Positions 1 to 13,900 of a DNA stretch of 64,000 nt are shown here, one piece after another. The notes beneath the pieces were generated by a model. The model was given only the letters and a program-made list of their open reading frames with translations. It did no database searches and was not told the DNA's origin. The position numbers and the translations under genes are program-made. How positions within the stretch are numbered: position 1 is the first letter of the stretch; every line of letters begins with the position of its first letter. The stretch lies in contig NW_020170386.1 of NCBI RefSeq assembly GCF_000524195.1, positions 1,605,949-1,669,948 on the forward strand, read 5' to 3'. This DNA comes from Echinococcus granulosus. Lineage: Eukaryota; Platyhelminthes; Cestoda; Cyclophyllidea; Taeniidae.

Positions 1-480
1 GTAGAAAGTCGAGTGATTTGGTCCACTTAGACGCAACATATCAACGAAACGGATGCAAAAATTTTGCTAGCAATATAGCCACATTTTGCAAAAGCAAATT
101 TTCACATTTCTTTAGCATTAAGTATTGTCTTAGCTAGATATATTGGCTACCTTAAAATACGTTCTTGAGAATATGCACTTGCATTTTATCGATAGTACAA
201 AAAGACTGTTTTAATTGGCAAAAGCAATTTATATAAGGTGATCTTCACCGGCATTCTTCAGACTTTTAATTATGAGCGAATTAATTAAAAAACCTACACA
301 GGCTTGATTTTTAAAAACTTTTGTGATAGACTTGTGCTAAAGATATCGTATCTTCTTTCTGGCTACGGTGCTTTTTAATAACTAGTATACCGTCGCTTTT
401 TATGAATCCCTTGCATAAGTTTTGCTTGGTATAAAGTGCCGGTTGGGCTGTTAGGTCTCTGATGCACTGTAGACATAGCA
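1..480. other. AT-rich sequence upstream of the transporter gene
   Basis: No coding signal is visible on either strand; the short minus-strand reading frame at 311-502 overlaps the first exon of the transporter and shows no domain. An in-frame TGA at 460-462 precedes the chosen start codon of the downstream gene. The region probably holds its promoter and 5' UTR, but no TATA or CCAAT element is convincing. Confidence 0.5.
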
Positions 481-3400
481 ATGGTTTTTGATAAGGAGTC
501 AAGTTTTAGTCTTTCACAAAATGGCTACTCTAAGAGATCGTCGCCTTTTGCTTTGTGCTCATTTATTGTCACTTTTGTTATTATCGTTAGTTTTGTCATT
601 TAAATTTACCTTAAATGCTAGGGTCTATCGGTATCAGTATCCGGACCTTCTGTAATGTTTCTTGAAGAAATAGTATATACTTGGGAAGATGAAATAGCTT
701 TAGTTTTTACTGGACGTTCTGTTGGTGCTTTGGGTGGCTGGCTTTTGTCCGTTGCTATTTTGGAAGATGCGCCCAAACATTGTGGTAGTCTTATCGGATT
801 TGGTCTTTTTGGCCTTACCGCTGTCAACTTTGGTATCGCTTTCTCTTACCACCTTTGGTGGCTTTTGGCTGCTTTTGCTTTTCAAGGCGGTTTTATTGTT
901 GTGGCCGCTCAAGGTAGGTGTAATTACTTCTATAGATGACTGTAGTTAAGTCGGTTTTGACACCATTTATTTGTGCTTTTCTAGCGTTGCTGTTTATATG
1001 GAGGGTCATTTGTTCACAATAGCAACTATTTTCCACGTATATTTTTTCATTATCTCATCCTATAATCATTTCACCACGTAACTTTTGGTTGTTCTTTATA
1101 TTTGTAGTTATGGCTATATTATTTTCTACTTAGTGTAGTGGCATTACAATGGATGGCAGACGCTATTCGAACAGCTTTTTTGAAAAACCTTTACTTTTAG
1201 GATGTCTCGCTTACGTTACCAAATATTCTGAATCTCCAAAGCGCTTCCACCAACTGCTTGTATTCTGCAGTTTAGCTGGTTGTGCACTAACGCCAATCCT
1301 TTTCATTCCATTTACTTTTGAGGCGAGTTTTAATGGTGAATCTTCTGCCGCACCACTGGCTGATGCAAGTACTTCCGTTAGCGACGCCTCCTTCATACAT
1401 ACAATCTTGCGTCCTTCACGTTCCTTGAATGATGAAAGTAATCATACCATATCTAAAAACGTTTTATCCAATCAGACGACTGAGGTCTTCGTCGAAAGCG
1501 TTAGAGTAACAACGTCTCAGCCGAGCAATATTTTTGTAGAGCATGATACGACTAACACTGCGGCACTAACAAGCACAATAGTCGTAACACCCCAACTGAG
1601 TGGTATTTCAGCACAATATGATAATTGGAACACATCGGTACCAATGCCTTCTGTCTCAGATGTTTCAAGTACACCTTCTGCTCTTGAATCTTTTGTCGAC
1701 AGTTCAACAGCCTTCGTGGACCCAGTAGGAAATAAAACCCATATGGCCACATCCTCCAAAGAAGTTTTCAAAGTAACTACGTCAAGTTTAAACAACACGT
1801 CAGAGGCTCCCATGAAGCCTTCCGTTGTGGATGCAGAACACTTGAATCAGGATAGTAGTTCGGCAGATGGCAGCAACACGGCAGCGAAAATGAAGCTAGC
1901 TGATGGTGACGTTCGACTTACTAAGTCAAAGGATTCCGGGGTTTTGGATGGTCCAGGGGATGACGAAATGGAAAAACTATCGGTCGTTGATGGTAGTAGT
2001 ACTGCAGATGCAATGAAACAAGACGAAAAAATTCATGAAAATGACCCTAAGTTGTCAATACTCATTATACCATCTCTAGCACCCCACGAACTTGAGTCTG
2101 AATCGATCACAAATGGCACTATCGGATTATCCGAACCACCCGTCCTCACGACTACGATTCCTCTTTCGAAGAACAATTCTATTTCATCCCCTATGTTGGT
2201 TGAAGGTTTGTCACAGAATCACGAATCAAAACCTCGATCAAATGACTCCTACCGCCTCACATCTTCCTACAACACTAAATGGGACAGGAGAACCCCACGT
2301 CGTCGCCACAATGAGCGTATCCGCTATCATTACATGAAGTCAGTTCGATACGTCTATGTGTCTGTGGGCCTTTTGACGATTATCGCCTGGTTTATTTTAC
2401 TCCCGCTGACTGGGTTGATTCCCTACGTTCGCCATATTTTTGAGTGTTTTACAGTTCAAACCTCTCATCGGCTAAGCTCCCAGATTGAAGACCAATCTCA
2501 TAGAGGTGTTTTTAGTGCGAAACCAAATGATGATGTAGAGACGATTGGTAAGGCCTTAGTAGGTGTTTCGACTTAATTTGGGTTTATAATAATGCCTGGT
2601 TTGCTTCCTTCAGATTTTCCTGGAGATCCACAGCCTGAGATTAGCAGCCTCGCAGAAAATGAGTCACCACCACCTCAAATAGCATCGAAGAATGTAGCTT
2701 GGAGCGCTAAGGGAGGAGAAGGTCAACTTCAGGAAAAGCCTACGTTCCATGTTAGCGTATCGGTGCCGAATTTTGCTGTTCTTCGCTCAGTTCGTCATAA
2801 CCCATCGCAAGCTCATCGTAAGAATATGGAATCTTCCGATATAGACGCGAACGATACCTTTGAGACACCGGAGCAGTCAGTATACCTGAATTACGCGCCT
2901 GAACCGACAATCTGGCCCTTGGTAACCTGGCCAAAGGACTTCTGGGTGCTCGCTGCCACCTTTCTTTTTGCGGGACTGGAGACAACTTATGGGGCCTTCA
3001 TTCATAGCTTCACTCTGAAAACACTTAATTGGACACCGGTAAACCGCCTCAATCAACGTTTTGAATTAGCACCTTTACTTTGTGTTCTCCTATTCTCTGA
3101 TGTTTCGCTCCATAACTTGTATATAGCTATTGCAAATCTCCACTGTAACTAAAGCTGATACGGAGTATTGACTGGCAGATTGCTTATTGAATTGGACTCA
3201 TACAGTATGAAAGATAAACCAGGTCACATCTTTAGTTTTATCATTTCATTAGTGTTGGTGGCATTAATGAATTAAGTATTCCTGCTGTGTTTGCACCTCG
3301 TTGATCAAATTTTGACCACAAATGTGCTCGTGTGTGTTCACGCAATTTCCATTTTAGTTTATTTTTTGTTTGTGTATACGAGCTTCTGATGTGCCATTGT

Positions 3401-5898
3401 ATGATTGTATGCATGCACCTTGGCGCCACCTCCTGTCGCCGCGGTATTGTCCATCAGCGGATGTGGAGAGCTTGTTGTCTGCGGTGTACTTGTAGTATAC
3501 CTGTAGTATACCTGGCTGACTGTTTATGCATCGAATGCGCCCCGGCCTCCTCCAACAAAAAATCTGTCTCTTGAATAGGATACTCTGAAATGATATTGGT
3601 CTGCTTTTAGGGGTATACTTTTCTTAAACTTACTTCGGTGGTTGGCTCGGAGAATATTATCCTCTGCCTCTATTAGTTGGATACTGGTTTATTTCAAAAC
3701 CGTGCCTTCTGTGAGATGAAAATTCTATCTAATTCCTCCGTGCTAGTTTACACCTTGTTTTCCGACACAATGGTGATTAGAGATACACAAATTAGTTTGC
3801 GCCTGAAATCTCAATTATTTTTCATCACGTTATTCTTTTCGAACGCGGCTGAAATTTCTAAAGCCTTAGTGTTCTTTTTACATCACCGTTTGTCTGTTTA
3901 ATGTGATCCTTTAACTGATTATACTTGGTCAGTTTGGTTGGGAACAATTAAGTTCTTTGGTGACTCAATGAGACCAGGCCTATACAAGTAAAGGGAGTTT
4001 TTTCCTTTAGGTAGATGCATTGCTCGTCACGATGGTGTTTTGGTCAGGTGATGCAATCGGGCGCCTTTGCCACCTGTGCTTGGGTGCCAGCTCAGATATG
4101 GGCATCAGCCTCCTTCAAAACGCCGTTAATTTCCCTTCAAAAGAGAATCCTCAGTCCCCTTCAACGTTACCTGCCCAGCGCAGGTAAGTCCCAAATCACC
4201 TAGATTACTTTGCTCACACCATTTTGGTAGCCGTATGTGACTTTTGACATGTTCTCCCAGGTTATTCTAACAGTTGAGGTTACAGTTGCGTTATTATTAT
4301 TCAGTGGCTTGAATCAGAATGTTACTCTTGACCAATTGGGTATTCGCAGAGCAAAGTTTACTTCGAGATGAACTCAACACCTTCCTTACTCTTATTTCAA
4401 CTTACTATGATTTACTGTAACTTTGTTTGGCAGCAAACAACTACTTAATCTGACAATAACCGGTTTAATACCGTATTAACTTGCAAATTCCCTATCTCAA
4501 TAAAATTTCTGGTATTTCCTTATCGAAGGGCGCAGGTTAGTCTACCTTGCGTAAGTGCTTCTGGTCAAACCTGGGTCATTATAGATATACCTAATCGAAA
4601 TCAAAACACACTTACATATCGAAAATTTAAGCTCTTGGTAACGTACGTTCGTTTATGTTTTGATTCTAAAGTTCTAGTTATTCGCAAACAAGTCAACGAA
4701 TCAATCGTACCGCTCTGGTAATTTTGGTGACACCGAGAAGCTACTCTTTGAGATCGGGTTCTAGCGTGTCGTTAAAAGTTGCAGCTTTTAAGACAAGTGC
4801 AGTTAACATACTTATAAGGTTATTTTAGAGTTTGTAATTATGAATGCTGTATATTTTCAATCTCTAATTCACTTGTCAATTATGACGAGTAATATTAGCG
4901 ATTCCGAGATCCCACTGGTAACATTTGTATTCATTGTTCTAAACGTACGCTTACAGTCTTTGAAGGTCAACAAGCACGTTATTTGATCCTTTAAACCCGA
5001 GTGCTAATGTTTCTTTCTGAAAATTAATGAATTTTTTACAAATGAGCCTACGACTTTTCTCAGTGTACTCATCTTTCCACAGTGTACCTATCTGAATATT
5101 ATAAAAGTATGTTATCTGTCTATTTTTGACATAGACTTGCATAATATTCATATCCCTTGATTCCGAATTGTGTGTTTTTGAGATAAAAGCCTTGGAATCA
5201 TGTTCCAGGATTTTTACTTATTTCTTATTCATCGTTTCAGCTGTCGACGTGAAAGATCGTTTCACATTGCAGCACTCTTCATTCGAACCGTAGCCCCCCT
5301 CATCTGCTTCATTTGTGCCAGTATGATGAAGGAGTTGACTTCATCGCATCCCGCCTACTGCCCTCGCTCCGATCAGTCTGGTAACGCAATATTTGAGTCT
5401 TGGAGCACCTCCAAAGACCGTGCCACCTGGATGGCTACGCTGGGCCTCGGTTTAGGGTTGGGCGCCACCGCGGGCAGCGGCTTGAATGTCTACAATTCTC
5501 GTGGTCACCGCTTCTATCTCGTCTTTTTGCTTGGCCAACTCGCTGTACCCGCCACCTCGGGTTATCTCACAGAGCGAGTGTTACATAAAAACGCCTCGGA
5601 GACTCTCGGCCGCACAACTGTCATCCTCTCTATCCTCATGCTCCTCTCCCTCCTCATCGATCTGCTCCTCATAGTGGTTCGTCGCTTCTTCTGGTGGAAG
5701 ATAGTCACTAATTGGTTCTCTTACCTCTTCGAGGAGGAGAAAGAAAAGCTTGAAACTAAACGGGATGCTATAGGTACTGACGAACATGCTCAGCCGAAAG
5801 AAAGCCTCGTAGATGTGGCTTGGGAATCCTTATCTTTAGCCCCGGCAATACCACTGGAAACGAGGCAAAAGAACGACTTGAATGTTGATATGCCATAA
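481..5898 (+). CDS. MFSD4-like major facilitator transporter with mucin-like extracellular loop
   Basis: Model: exons 481-585, 622-917, (985-1036), 1134-2547, 2614-3038, 4011-4183, 5241-5898; about 1020-1040 residues. The start is the first ATG after an in-frame TGA. Frame phases agree at the 585/622, 2547/2614, 3038/4011 and 4183/5241 joins. The join from about 914-917 to about 1134-1139 is uncertain, and the 52-nt exon at 985-1036 is optional. Membrane segments in order: TM1 across 585/622, TM2 with GRSVGALGGW, TM3, TM4, TM5 (about 1245-1320), then a Ser/Thr-rich loop (about 1320-2330), TM6 (about 2338-2425), a cytosolic loop, TM7 with AGLETTYGAF (about 2938-3010), TM8 with VFWSGDAIGRL (about 4025-4065), and C-terminal TMs in the last exon. 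The TM7 and TM8 motifs resemble the MFSD4 family, which includes the sodium-dependent glucose transporter MFSD4B. Substrate is not determinable here. Usual family length is about 500 residues, so this one is doubled by its loops. Confidence 0.65.
586..621 (+). other. 36-nt intron in the transporter gene
   Basis: The intron starts GTTAG and ends GCTAG. Removing it joins the ATG at 481 to the frame carrying TM1 and the GPS motif. The intron itself brings in-frame stops for the downstream frame (TAG at 619-621), so it must be removed for a full-length protein. Confidence 0.75.
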
Positions 5899-7956
5899 TC
5901 TTTCAATGAGTTCTTGATTCTGTGGGTGTATATTATGTAAACACCGTCCTAAATCTGCCTATCATCATGTAAATGTTAATTTCTCACCTTTTTCCTAACG
6001 ATCTATGAGTGTTTAGCGGAGTATTTATTTCTTTTTTATGAAAATGGCCTCCAATACTATGTTGATTTGTCCTTCACTCTTAACGCATTTGAGTCTTTGT
6101 AAGTCAAGAAAAATAATTTTGTTAAGTTATATCTTCAGAATCTTTAACCTGCGTTTTCCGACGAATTGTGTTAATGTAAAACATCAGGCTCTTGCCTTGT
6201 CGTTGAGAGCCTTACCTACATATTATTCACCACTTGCCTACTATTCGGCATAGCCGAGAAACAAGTGCGCACTAGCTTTACTCTGTTTATGCTCTACTTT
6301 GTTTATGTTAGAGCGAATTCCCTCTTGTTCGGTCCTCACCCCCCATTAAGCGTCATCCTTTACGTCTGTGACAGCCCATCGGCGCTTATCAAACAGTTCA
6401 TGGAAGTTTCATCTATACCTCGGTCAGATATCCTCCACTTTGTATGCTTATGCGAGGACGAAACTGCGGACTGGTTGTGGTTCTTCCGCGTGTACAAATA
6501 TGCGTTGTGAAAAATAACGCTACAATCAGCAGATGGGTTCATTGTATGCCATTTGGTACACACTAGTTTATGCAGTAGTCCACGCGAATCTACCTCGGAT
6601 TGTCTTTCTGCTTTTATAGTTTACTCTTTGAGGACGCTATCCGACTTTCTACAAGCATTAAACTGTTCCATCTAAATTGATTGATAGCCCATACCTTTGA
6701 TCCAGGATCGTATCAAATTGTTTGTGAAATTGCTTTCAAAACCGATTGAAGACAACCACAACATTGTTTGGGTTGTGTGCAGTTTATGAAGCAGGGCACC
6801 AGCGTGCGCATCTCCGACACTTCTAACTTCAGTCTACGCTACCGGGAATAAGGGGTTTTTATTCCTGCTGTACTAGGATGAACCCAAAAGTGGACAAAGT
6901 GCGGACCGAGCGCTGGGATCGCGTAAATGCTTAACCCGAAACTTTTACTAGAAGCCATGTCACCAAAGTCACGCCCACACTGCATAATTATCAGTATTTT
7001 CCACTACTGTTATCTCAAGCGTGCCCTCCTTCAATGCACAGATTCACGCACCCATCCCTCAGACGCTGACAAAGGACACCATTAAGGTCGATGAAATTCA
7101 ACTGGAGGCTCTTGTCCTCCGACCTGACTTCGCACAGACTCACGTCACAGCCACACCTGCCGCCGACATACAAATCATTCAAACAGGCGCATTATGATTG
7201 AAATATCATAAACACCTCATGTTTAGTAAACGAGATCGTATCCTACTTAAGTCAAAAGTTTTGAGTTTATCCGATTTAGTCCTCAGGTACTAATGCAAAG
7301 GACTTCAATATTAAGTTCCTGTAATACTAGGTAGAATCAATTTTCATTCATTATCACTCCAACTACTCCGTGTAGTGGGTTGTAAAAGGGTCTCAGGTTT
7401 ATAAAAAGGCCGAAAAAAAGAACGCTCTGACGTACTTAGCAAAGAAAACTATCGTTTTTGCCATGATCGTCAACCACACGATGGTAGAACAGTGTATCGA
7501 CATAGACGTAGAGGAGCCATGCTCGAGTATTGCGTGCTGGAGCGGAATTATCACAAGTTCCTTTTTTTCTCGCCGAGAAAAAACGACAGTCTGCATCAGA
7601 ATGAGAGAATGGTGTGTTGGGAGAAGGAAATAAGTTTGTACGGGAATCGAAGCGGGGAAGGAACGTAAAAATTAGCAATATGATGAAAAATGGACCTGAT
7701 GTATGGTAGTGCCGTAAAGGCATGAAATGCAGATGTTGCTGAACGCAAGATCCTGGCAGGAATAACAATTTTGGTGCACCGGCTTTCGGTAGGGAGGAGT
7801 GAAAAGGAAGATGAGGATTAGCGGAGAGAGGGAAGGGTAGATACAGTCGGCAGACAAGTGGACGTGCTCGCATTCACACATGTGCACACACACAGCCAGG
7901 CGACTCGAGGTGGGTGATCAATTGATCAGTGGATAGGATGATGGAGTGTGCTGGAA
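5899..7956. other. Spacer between tail-to-tail transporter and F-box genes
   Basis: No supported gene. It must contain the 3' UTRs of the two converging flanking genes. I found no clean AATAAA close to either stop codon. Short reading frames at 6038-6510 (+) and 7399-7893 (-) lack domains and splice context. Confidence 0.5.
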
Positions 7957-10900
7957 TTAAAGAATGGCACAGCACCGGCAGTAGCGCCGTCGGTGACCGA
8001 GAGCTGACTCCGGCGGCGTTCCCGGAGCAAAAAAAGCCTGAATTTTGAGACGCGGATTCTGTTGCTGTAAAAAAGTGACATAATACTCAAGCCCAGCCGT
8101 AAATGGCTTTATCAATTAAGAAAGTACCTTCTTAGAATTACTATCGTTCCCCATAAAGCGAACTATGCAATTTGAAAAGCTGTAATCGGAGTCAAAAAAA
8201 GTAAAAGGGATTTACAGCGAATGCATAAATGAATCTAAGGTGCATTAAAAAACATAAGTTTTAGGCATAAAATGATAATTTGTTTGTTACAAAGGGAATG
8301 CATCACAATACAACAGTGCGTTACCAATTAACACGTCAGCAAATTGAAATGCGTTGAAAATAAAAAAAAACAAAATTAACAACCCCATGAAAATGCCTAA
8401 TTTCTTACTAAATTGCACAATGCTTAAAACGGAAATCCGGATTAAATGATCCTATGCAACAAGGATGTAGCCAAGTCAGAGAAGCGCATTAAGAGAACCG
8501 ATATTTATCATGACTGAAAAATGGGATAATCTTACTGAATGAAGCAAGTGAAACAACCGAATAAGCCTTCAAAGAGCATTAAAGTTGTCATATTTTCCAA
8601 AGCATTCAGCTACGATGCGGAGATGATAAATACACTAATGCCTCGCGTTAGAATAAGCTAATAAGTGTATACCAGGCAAATATGGTTGTCACTGTACCAA
8701 AGTTGATTAATGCACGAAGGGCGTCAATGTTTAAGGAAAATGCTGCCGGCACTTTCAGTGTGAGCTGCACGAATTAGGAAACAGGCACGTAAGCTTTCTC
8801 ACCTTGAGATTTTCAATGCCCTGACGTGTGATGAGTTGACAATCGTAGAGATCGACTTGGCAAAGGTTCTGACACACCGAGCCAAGCATCTCGAGGGAAG
8901 AGTCCGTCAGAAGGGGACAGTTGTCCATCGCCAGTCGCTGCAGCTGCTGCGGTCCGCACAGTCCTCCTACGAGTCGTGTAATACCCTCGTCGGTGATTTG
9001 ATCACAATGCGACAGAACTAGTGTGTTTATCCGTGGGCAGTAGGTGGCCAGCTGAACCAGTGTTGCATCCGTCACTTGCGAGCAGTACTCCAGGTCCAGT
9101 TTCTCGAGCTATCAAGAGGGGTGTCGATAAAAACTTCCATCAGTGTTAAATATATGAGTACGCTGCTGATCGAGAAGGCACTATAACAGTTTGCATAAAA
9201 AGCGGTGGATTTATGAGATGAACCAAAGCTAACTATGCCTATAAGACGGAATTGTACTCTTTTCAGAAAACAACGAACATATCACATATTTTTGAGAGTT
9301 GGAGACATTACAAATCTCTGTTTGCGGTGCAACCGCAAAAAAAGGCTCCTTTGTCTACTTCATGCAAAATAATGGCATTGAAGAGATAAGGCAACGCAAA
9401 CCCCAAAGCGGTGCTTCTAGAGAACAGATACCACCTAGAATAAGCACAAACTCAGAAAAGATGGCAAAAGGTAGGAGCAGTAAGTAAAAGTCCCTGGTCG
9501 TTCTTTTTATCGGTTCATATCTCTGAAGTCTGTATTTGCAGTTTGCCGATTTTTAATCTTTACGACAGGATATCCTTAAAGCACTCTCACTAAGTGTCTT
9601 ACATTGTATATATTCAATCTGTAATAGACACACGAAAAAATTAATGCTCATAAAATATATGTCTAATCTATTTTTTAATTATTTAAAAGGTGCAGGTTGA
9701 TCCTCCGCGGTCAAGCAAATCACAGTTAAGACAACCCGAACGATGTTTGCAGACGCAAACAACAGTAATCCAGATAACATCCATTTTTGAGCTGCCCTTT
9801 TGAACATCCAAGTTTACTAAAACCATTGGGCTGGATAAGTTTCTTTAAAAAGATAGTGAATAAGAGCCAAAACTAAGAGCTAGGTATAGAAATTCGATAG
9901 TATCCCAGGCGTATAAGCAATCATCGGCGCAATTTCGACTCCCGCAAAGATACCCTGCTTTGTGTTTAACTAGCAAACGATTACAACTGTTTTATACGAA
10001 CAGAATTCCACCAATTAGCAGAACGTTAAAATCTATTTCATAGTTCAAGTAAGAAATTAAGAACTTAGTTGGAAGACAATCCAGTCAAAATAATCGCAAA
10101 CGAAACCTTTAACATCACGTAGTCAGATACATCTAGGACGTATAGCAAACGAACCGATAAACTAAGAAGCATTAGAGTGTTCACAGTGTAGAAGAAATCG
10201 ACGAGCACACTTTAATGATTACAAAAATCTGGACCAGTCGCCTCAAAGCTGTCATCCCCTACAGCAATAATCTTCCATTAAAGTTCCGTGCTTTAATGCT
10301 ACTCTACTGGTATCACCGAACACTTCCAACCAGTAACTAAAGAGCTAATAATTCCGTTAGTAAAGCAGGAAACCAGTTGGCATCGTGTTGAGTTATTAGA
10401 GATCTAAAAACATGTGTAAAAGATGGAACAACAATTCACCCCTAAAAAGAGGACTGGTGAATACCTACACTGCCTTGGCGCTATTCCATCACAAATCAGA
10501 CAAATAGTAACAAAATTCCTGGCACAAGTTTTATACAACGAATAACACCTTATCTGGAAAATTGAGACACCTGAAATAAGTCTGCGTCACGCAACAAAGT
10601 ATTGACGACTGACACAACAGACACTTACATTGACACAATTTCGAGCGAGAGCAGCAAGACCAGCATCAGTTATTTGGATGCATTGACTGGCCTCAAGCAC
10701 TCTTAATTCCTTGCAGCCGGCAATGACAAGGGGTTTAGGCTGGGGAACGGGTGCGTCCCAGCCGGCGGGAGAGTTGGGAGCAGTGAGGGGGGAGGTGGAG
10801 ACAGAGGAGTGGCGGTGGGCGGCCCCACCGTTGGCGAAGAAGCCTCCAATTCCACCACCGCCACTGGTCTCGCTGACGGGACGATGGCGTGGGACGCGCG

Positions 10901-13900
10901 TCACTCGACCATTGCCAGCGTGCGTGGACGTAGATAGCGGTGCCGGCAGAGCTGACAGGTTGATACCCAGCATCTCTGCCGCCGTCGAAGGTGGCAGAGT
11001 GCCTGCAAGCGCCTGCAAACCTGCGTCGGTGATCTGACATAGCGATATCGACAGGGCTCGCAAAAAGTGGCAGCCCATGGCCAGGTGAACCATTGCCTCA
11101 TCGGTTATATTCTACGAAATGTGAATAAACGTATCGCATAGATGTAGGATTGAGCAATCACACAAAATGTGCGACCAGTCAAAATCACAGGTCCCAGTGC
11201 GGTGCTTTTGCCTTCAGAACAAGCTGTTTGAAAATTATCATGTGATAAGGACGAAGGTGACGTTAGAAATGAACCTCGAAGCTAAAAAATCGAGAAAAGT
11301 TGCTGGAAATACTAAATTACAGTACGAACACTATGAGAGGGAAGGCGGCTGCGGACGTACTTGGCCGCAGTGGCTGAGGCTGAGCAGAAGCAGACCGCAG
11401 GAGCGACTTGCGATATGGCCAACGCCTCGGCTGGTGACGTCGTGGCAGCCCATGATTTTAAGTTCTTTGAGACCGGGACAGCCCTGTGCAATGGCAGCCA
11501 GACCCTCGTCTCCTACAGCACACCATGAAACGTCCAGGTGAGTCAGCCGGTCGCAGGCACTGAAAAACATTGCAGCAGAATAGGATAGGCATGTAAAATT
11601 ACGAATACAGTAAGTAATGTCATGAAGATTACTAAACCTATTTTTTAGCTGATTTGACTGTGATAATCGTTTCGTGGCTACAAATATTTCGCTGAGGTAA
11701 ACTCAAATTGGACCAAATTACTAGGGATGTAAAACCAGGTAGTACCACTTTTGGTCGCCAATTCCGCAATATTTGCCATTGCGCGTGCATACTCAAACAA
11801 TATGTATGGGCTGAATGCATAGGACAAGCTCTTCGATTGTTATTTGCGTCAATTCTATGATCACACAGTCGTTAATTTGTAACGCCTCACTAGATAAGTC
11901 TAAAAGATCCCAATGAAATTTGGTGATTTTAAGCTAGCACATTGATTTTTATGAAGCATTTGCTACGAAACCACGAGTACTGGAAAAATGGGCTGATTTT
12001 TATAGCTACATCAACTGTCCTTTGTCTACTGACATGACATAGACATCTTCCAGATAAAACCCCAGCTTTAACGCGCTTAAATGCATTACTCAAGACAAAC
12101 GATCAAATTTCGCATCCAACACGTTTTCATTAGATTATCCTAGCCTCAATCGGCCATCCACCATCTACAGATCCATATTGTACCGGGGATAAAAAGCACT
12201 GGATTCGCTGCTTATCGCTTCAGTCCAGATGGGCATTAGGTGTGGAGACCGTCTCATCCAGATAAAAGGGGTAATAAACGAGTATAACTAGTGTTTTTAA
12301 TACCTTTAGGCACTATTCCCGGGAATGGAAGACCAATGCGCTCGAAAATTTGCATAACAAATTCCCAAAAATTTTGCCAAGACATCATGCTTAGTAAATA
12401 TTTATCGGATATGCATGATTTAACCCACCTCAATCAAAATGGACGACGAATAATAGATCATAGCAAAAATAGAATAAATGCATTATTAATGTCCGGAAAG
12501 ACGTGCATGAATAACAATATCAGACTCACACTTCTACGAGTCTAGTACAGTGCAGCAATGAAAAGTTTGAACAAGGCCTAACGCGCACTGCGTAGCTTGT
12601 TGGTGAAACGGCGCTGCACTTCATTGTTGATTAAAATACAGCAGGAAGGCAGCAACCGACAGCTTTACTTGTTCGCTAGCTGAACCTTATATCGAGGTAA
12701 AATCAAAATCAAACACTCCACCCCTTTTGCCACGAAAAAGAGCCCAAAGTAAACTCACGTCCTCTAATTAAACAGTTTATGGGGGCATAAACCACCACAG
12801 GTACAGTTATGAGATCATAAGGTTCCAATAAGGGAGATCGCATTCAAAACCAATAATAAAACACAAGTAGACCATGTGGTCAACGCAACTATTCTGCCAA
12901 CAGAAGCAAACATTTACATAAAAAGGTGATTAGTCTGGTGAACCATACATTTATCAGCTTGAAAATAAGCATGCTTTGCTTTGAACTGTCATTCTATTAC
13001 CGTAATCATTTTCCATGTGACTAAGGTGGGAGAAAAATTCTACCAAAACAACTTTCAACAGTGACTTTAACCAAAGAATAGCTTAATGCTTGATTTTATC
13101 ACAAATTTCACACACAAGAGCCCTGAATCTAAAGTCGATGAAAGTCAGGCGCAAGCTGTACAGTCATTGATGTAGTTTGCAGCTAAGGAAGATTCGGATT
13201 AGTTAAGAGAACCCGCCGATCATAATCTCCGTCTTTTCTATTTACCATGTAGCGAAATGTAAGAGAACACAATACAGAACCCAGAGCGCTGCAACGGTTT
13301 TACACCAGCAGCAGAAGTATCATCCGAACTTATTCCCAACTCCATTGTTACACCTGTATTATCAGCGTTCATAGGCATCGACATTAGCATCTTGAAATGC
13401 TCCCTAAATAGCTCACATACCTTAGCTTCTTTAATCCATCATCACCGATATGTGGACACGAAGCAAGAGAGAGTTGCTGAAGTTCAGGACAATTCTGTCC
13501 AAGATATTTGCATGTTTCATCAGTCAGATGTTGGCATTCCGACAAATCAAGAATCTTGATAAGACGACACAGACTTGTAAATCGCCTAAAAGAAGTGTTT
13601 CGTATGAGAAAATAATAGACGATGACGCCAATCGACTCGGTTACTGGAGATAAAACTAGCCTTATTGCGTCATCGTTGATGTTGCGACAGCCCCGAAGAA
13701 TAAGTTCTCGTAAGAATCCTTGGCAGCGTTGCGCGATCTTTTCAACAACTTCGGGCTAGTGACAGTAAGAGTACTAAAATCAGCTCACCTGAACATCCCT
13801 TTGAAAATTGAACAGGTTCGTCCTCTTCCAGTTACTGCCATCAAAGGCACACTTATACCAAAACTAATATTTTTTAAATACAAATTATTCGTTACTTTGC

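Noticed and set aside
1149..2576. Stand-alone 475-residue Ser/Thr-rich protein
   Set aside because: Its ends are splice sites, not natural termini: the frame continues upstream into TM1-TM4 exons and downstream through a phase-matched 66-nt intron into TM7.
10711..11037. Plus-strand 108-codon Pro/Gly-rich frame
   Set aside because: It is the complement of the GC-rich FBXL insertion, whose minus-strand frame is supported by splice phase and flanking repeats.
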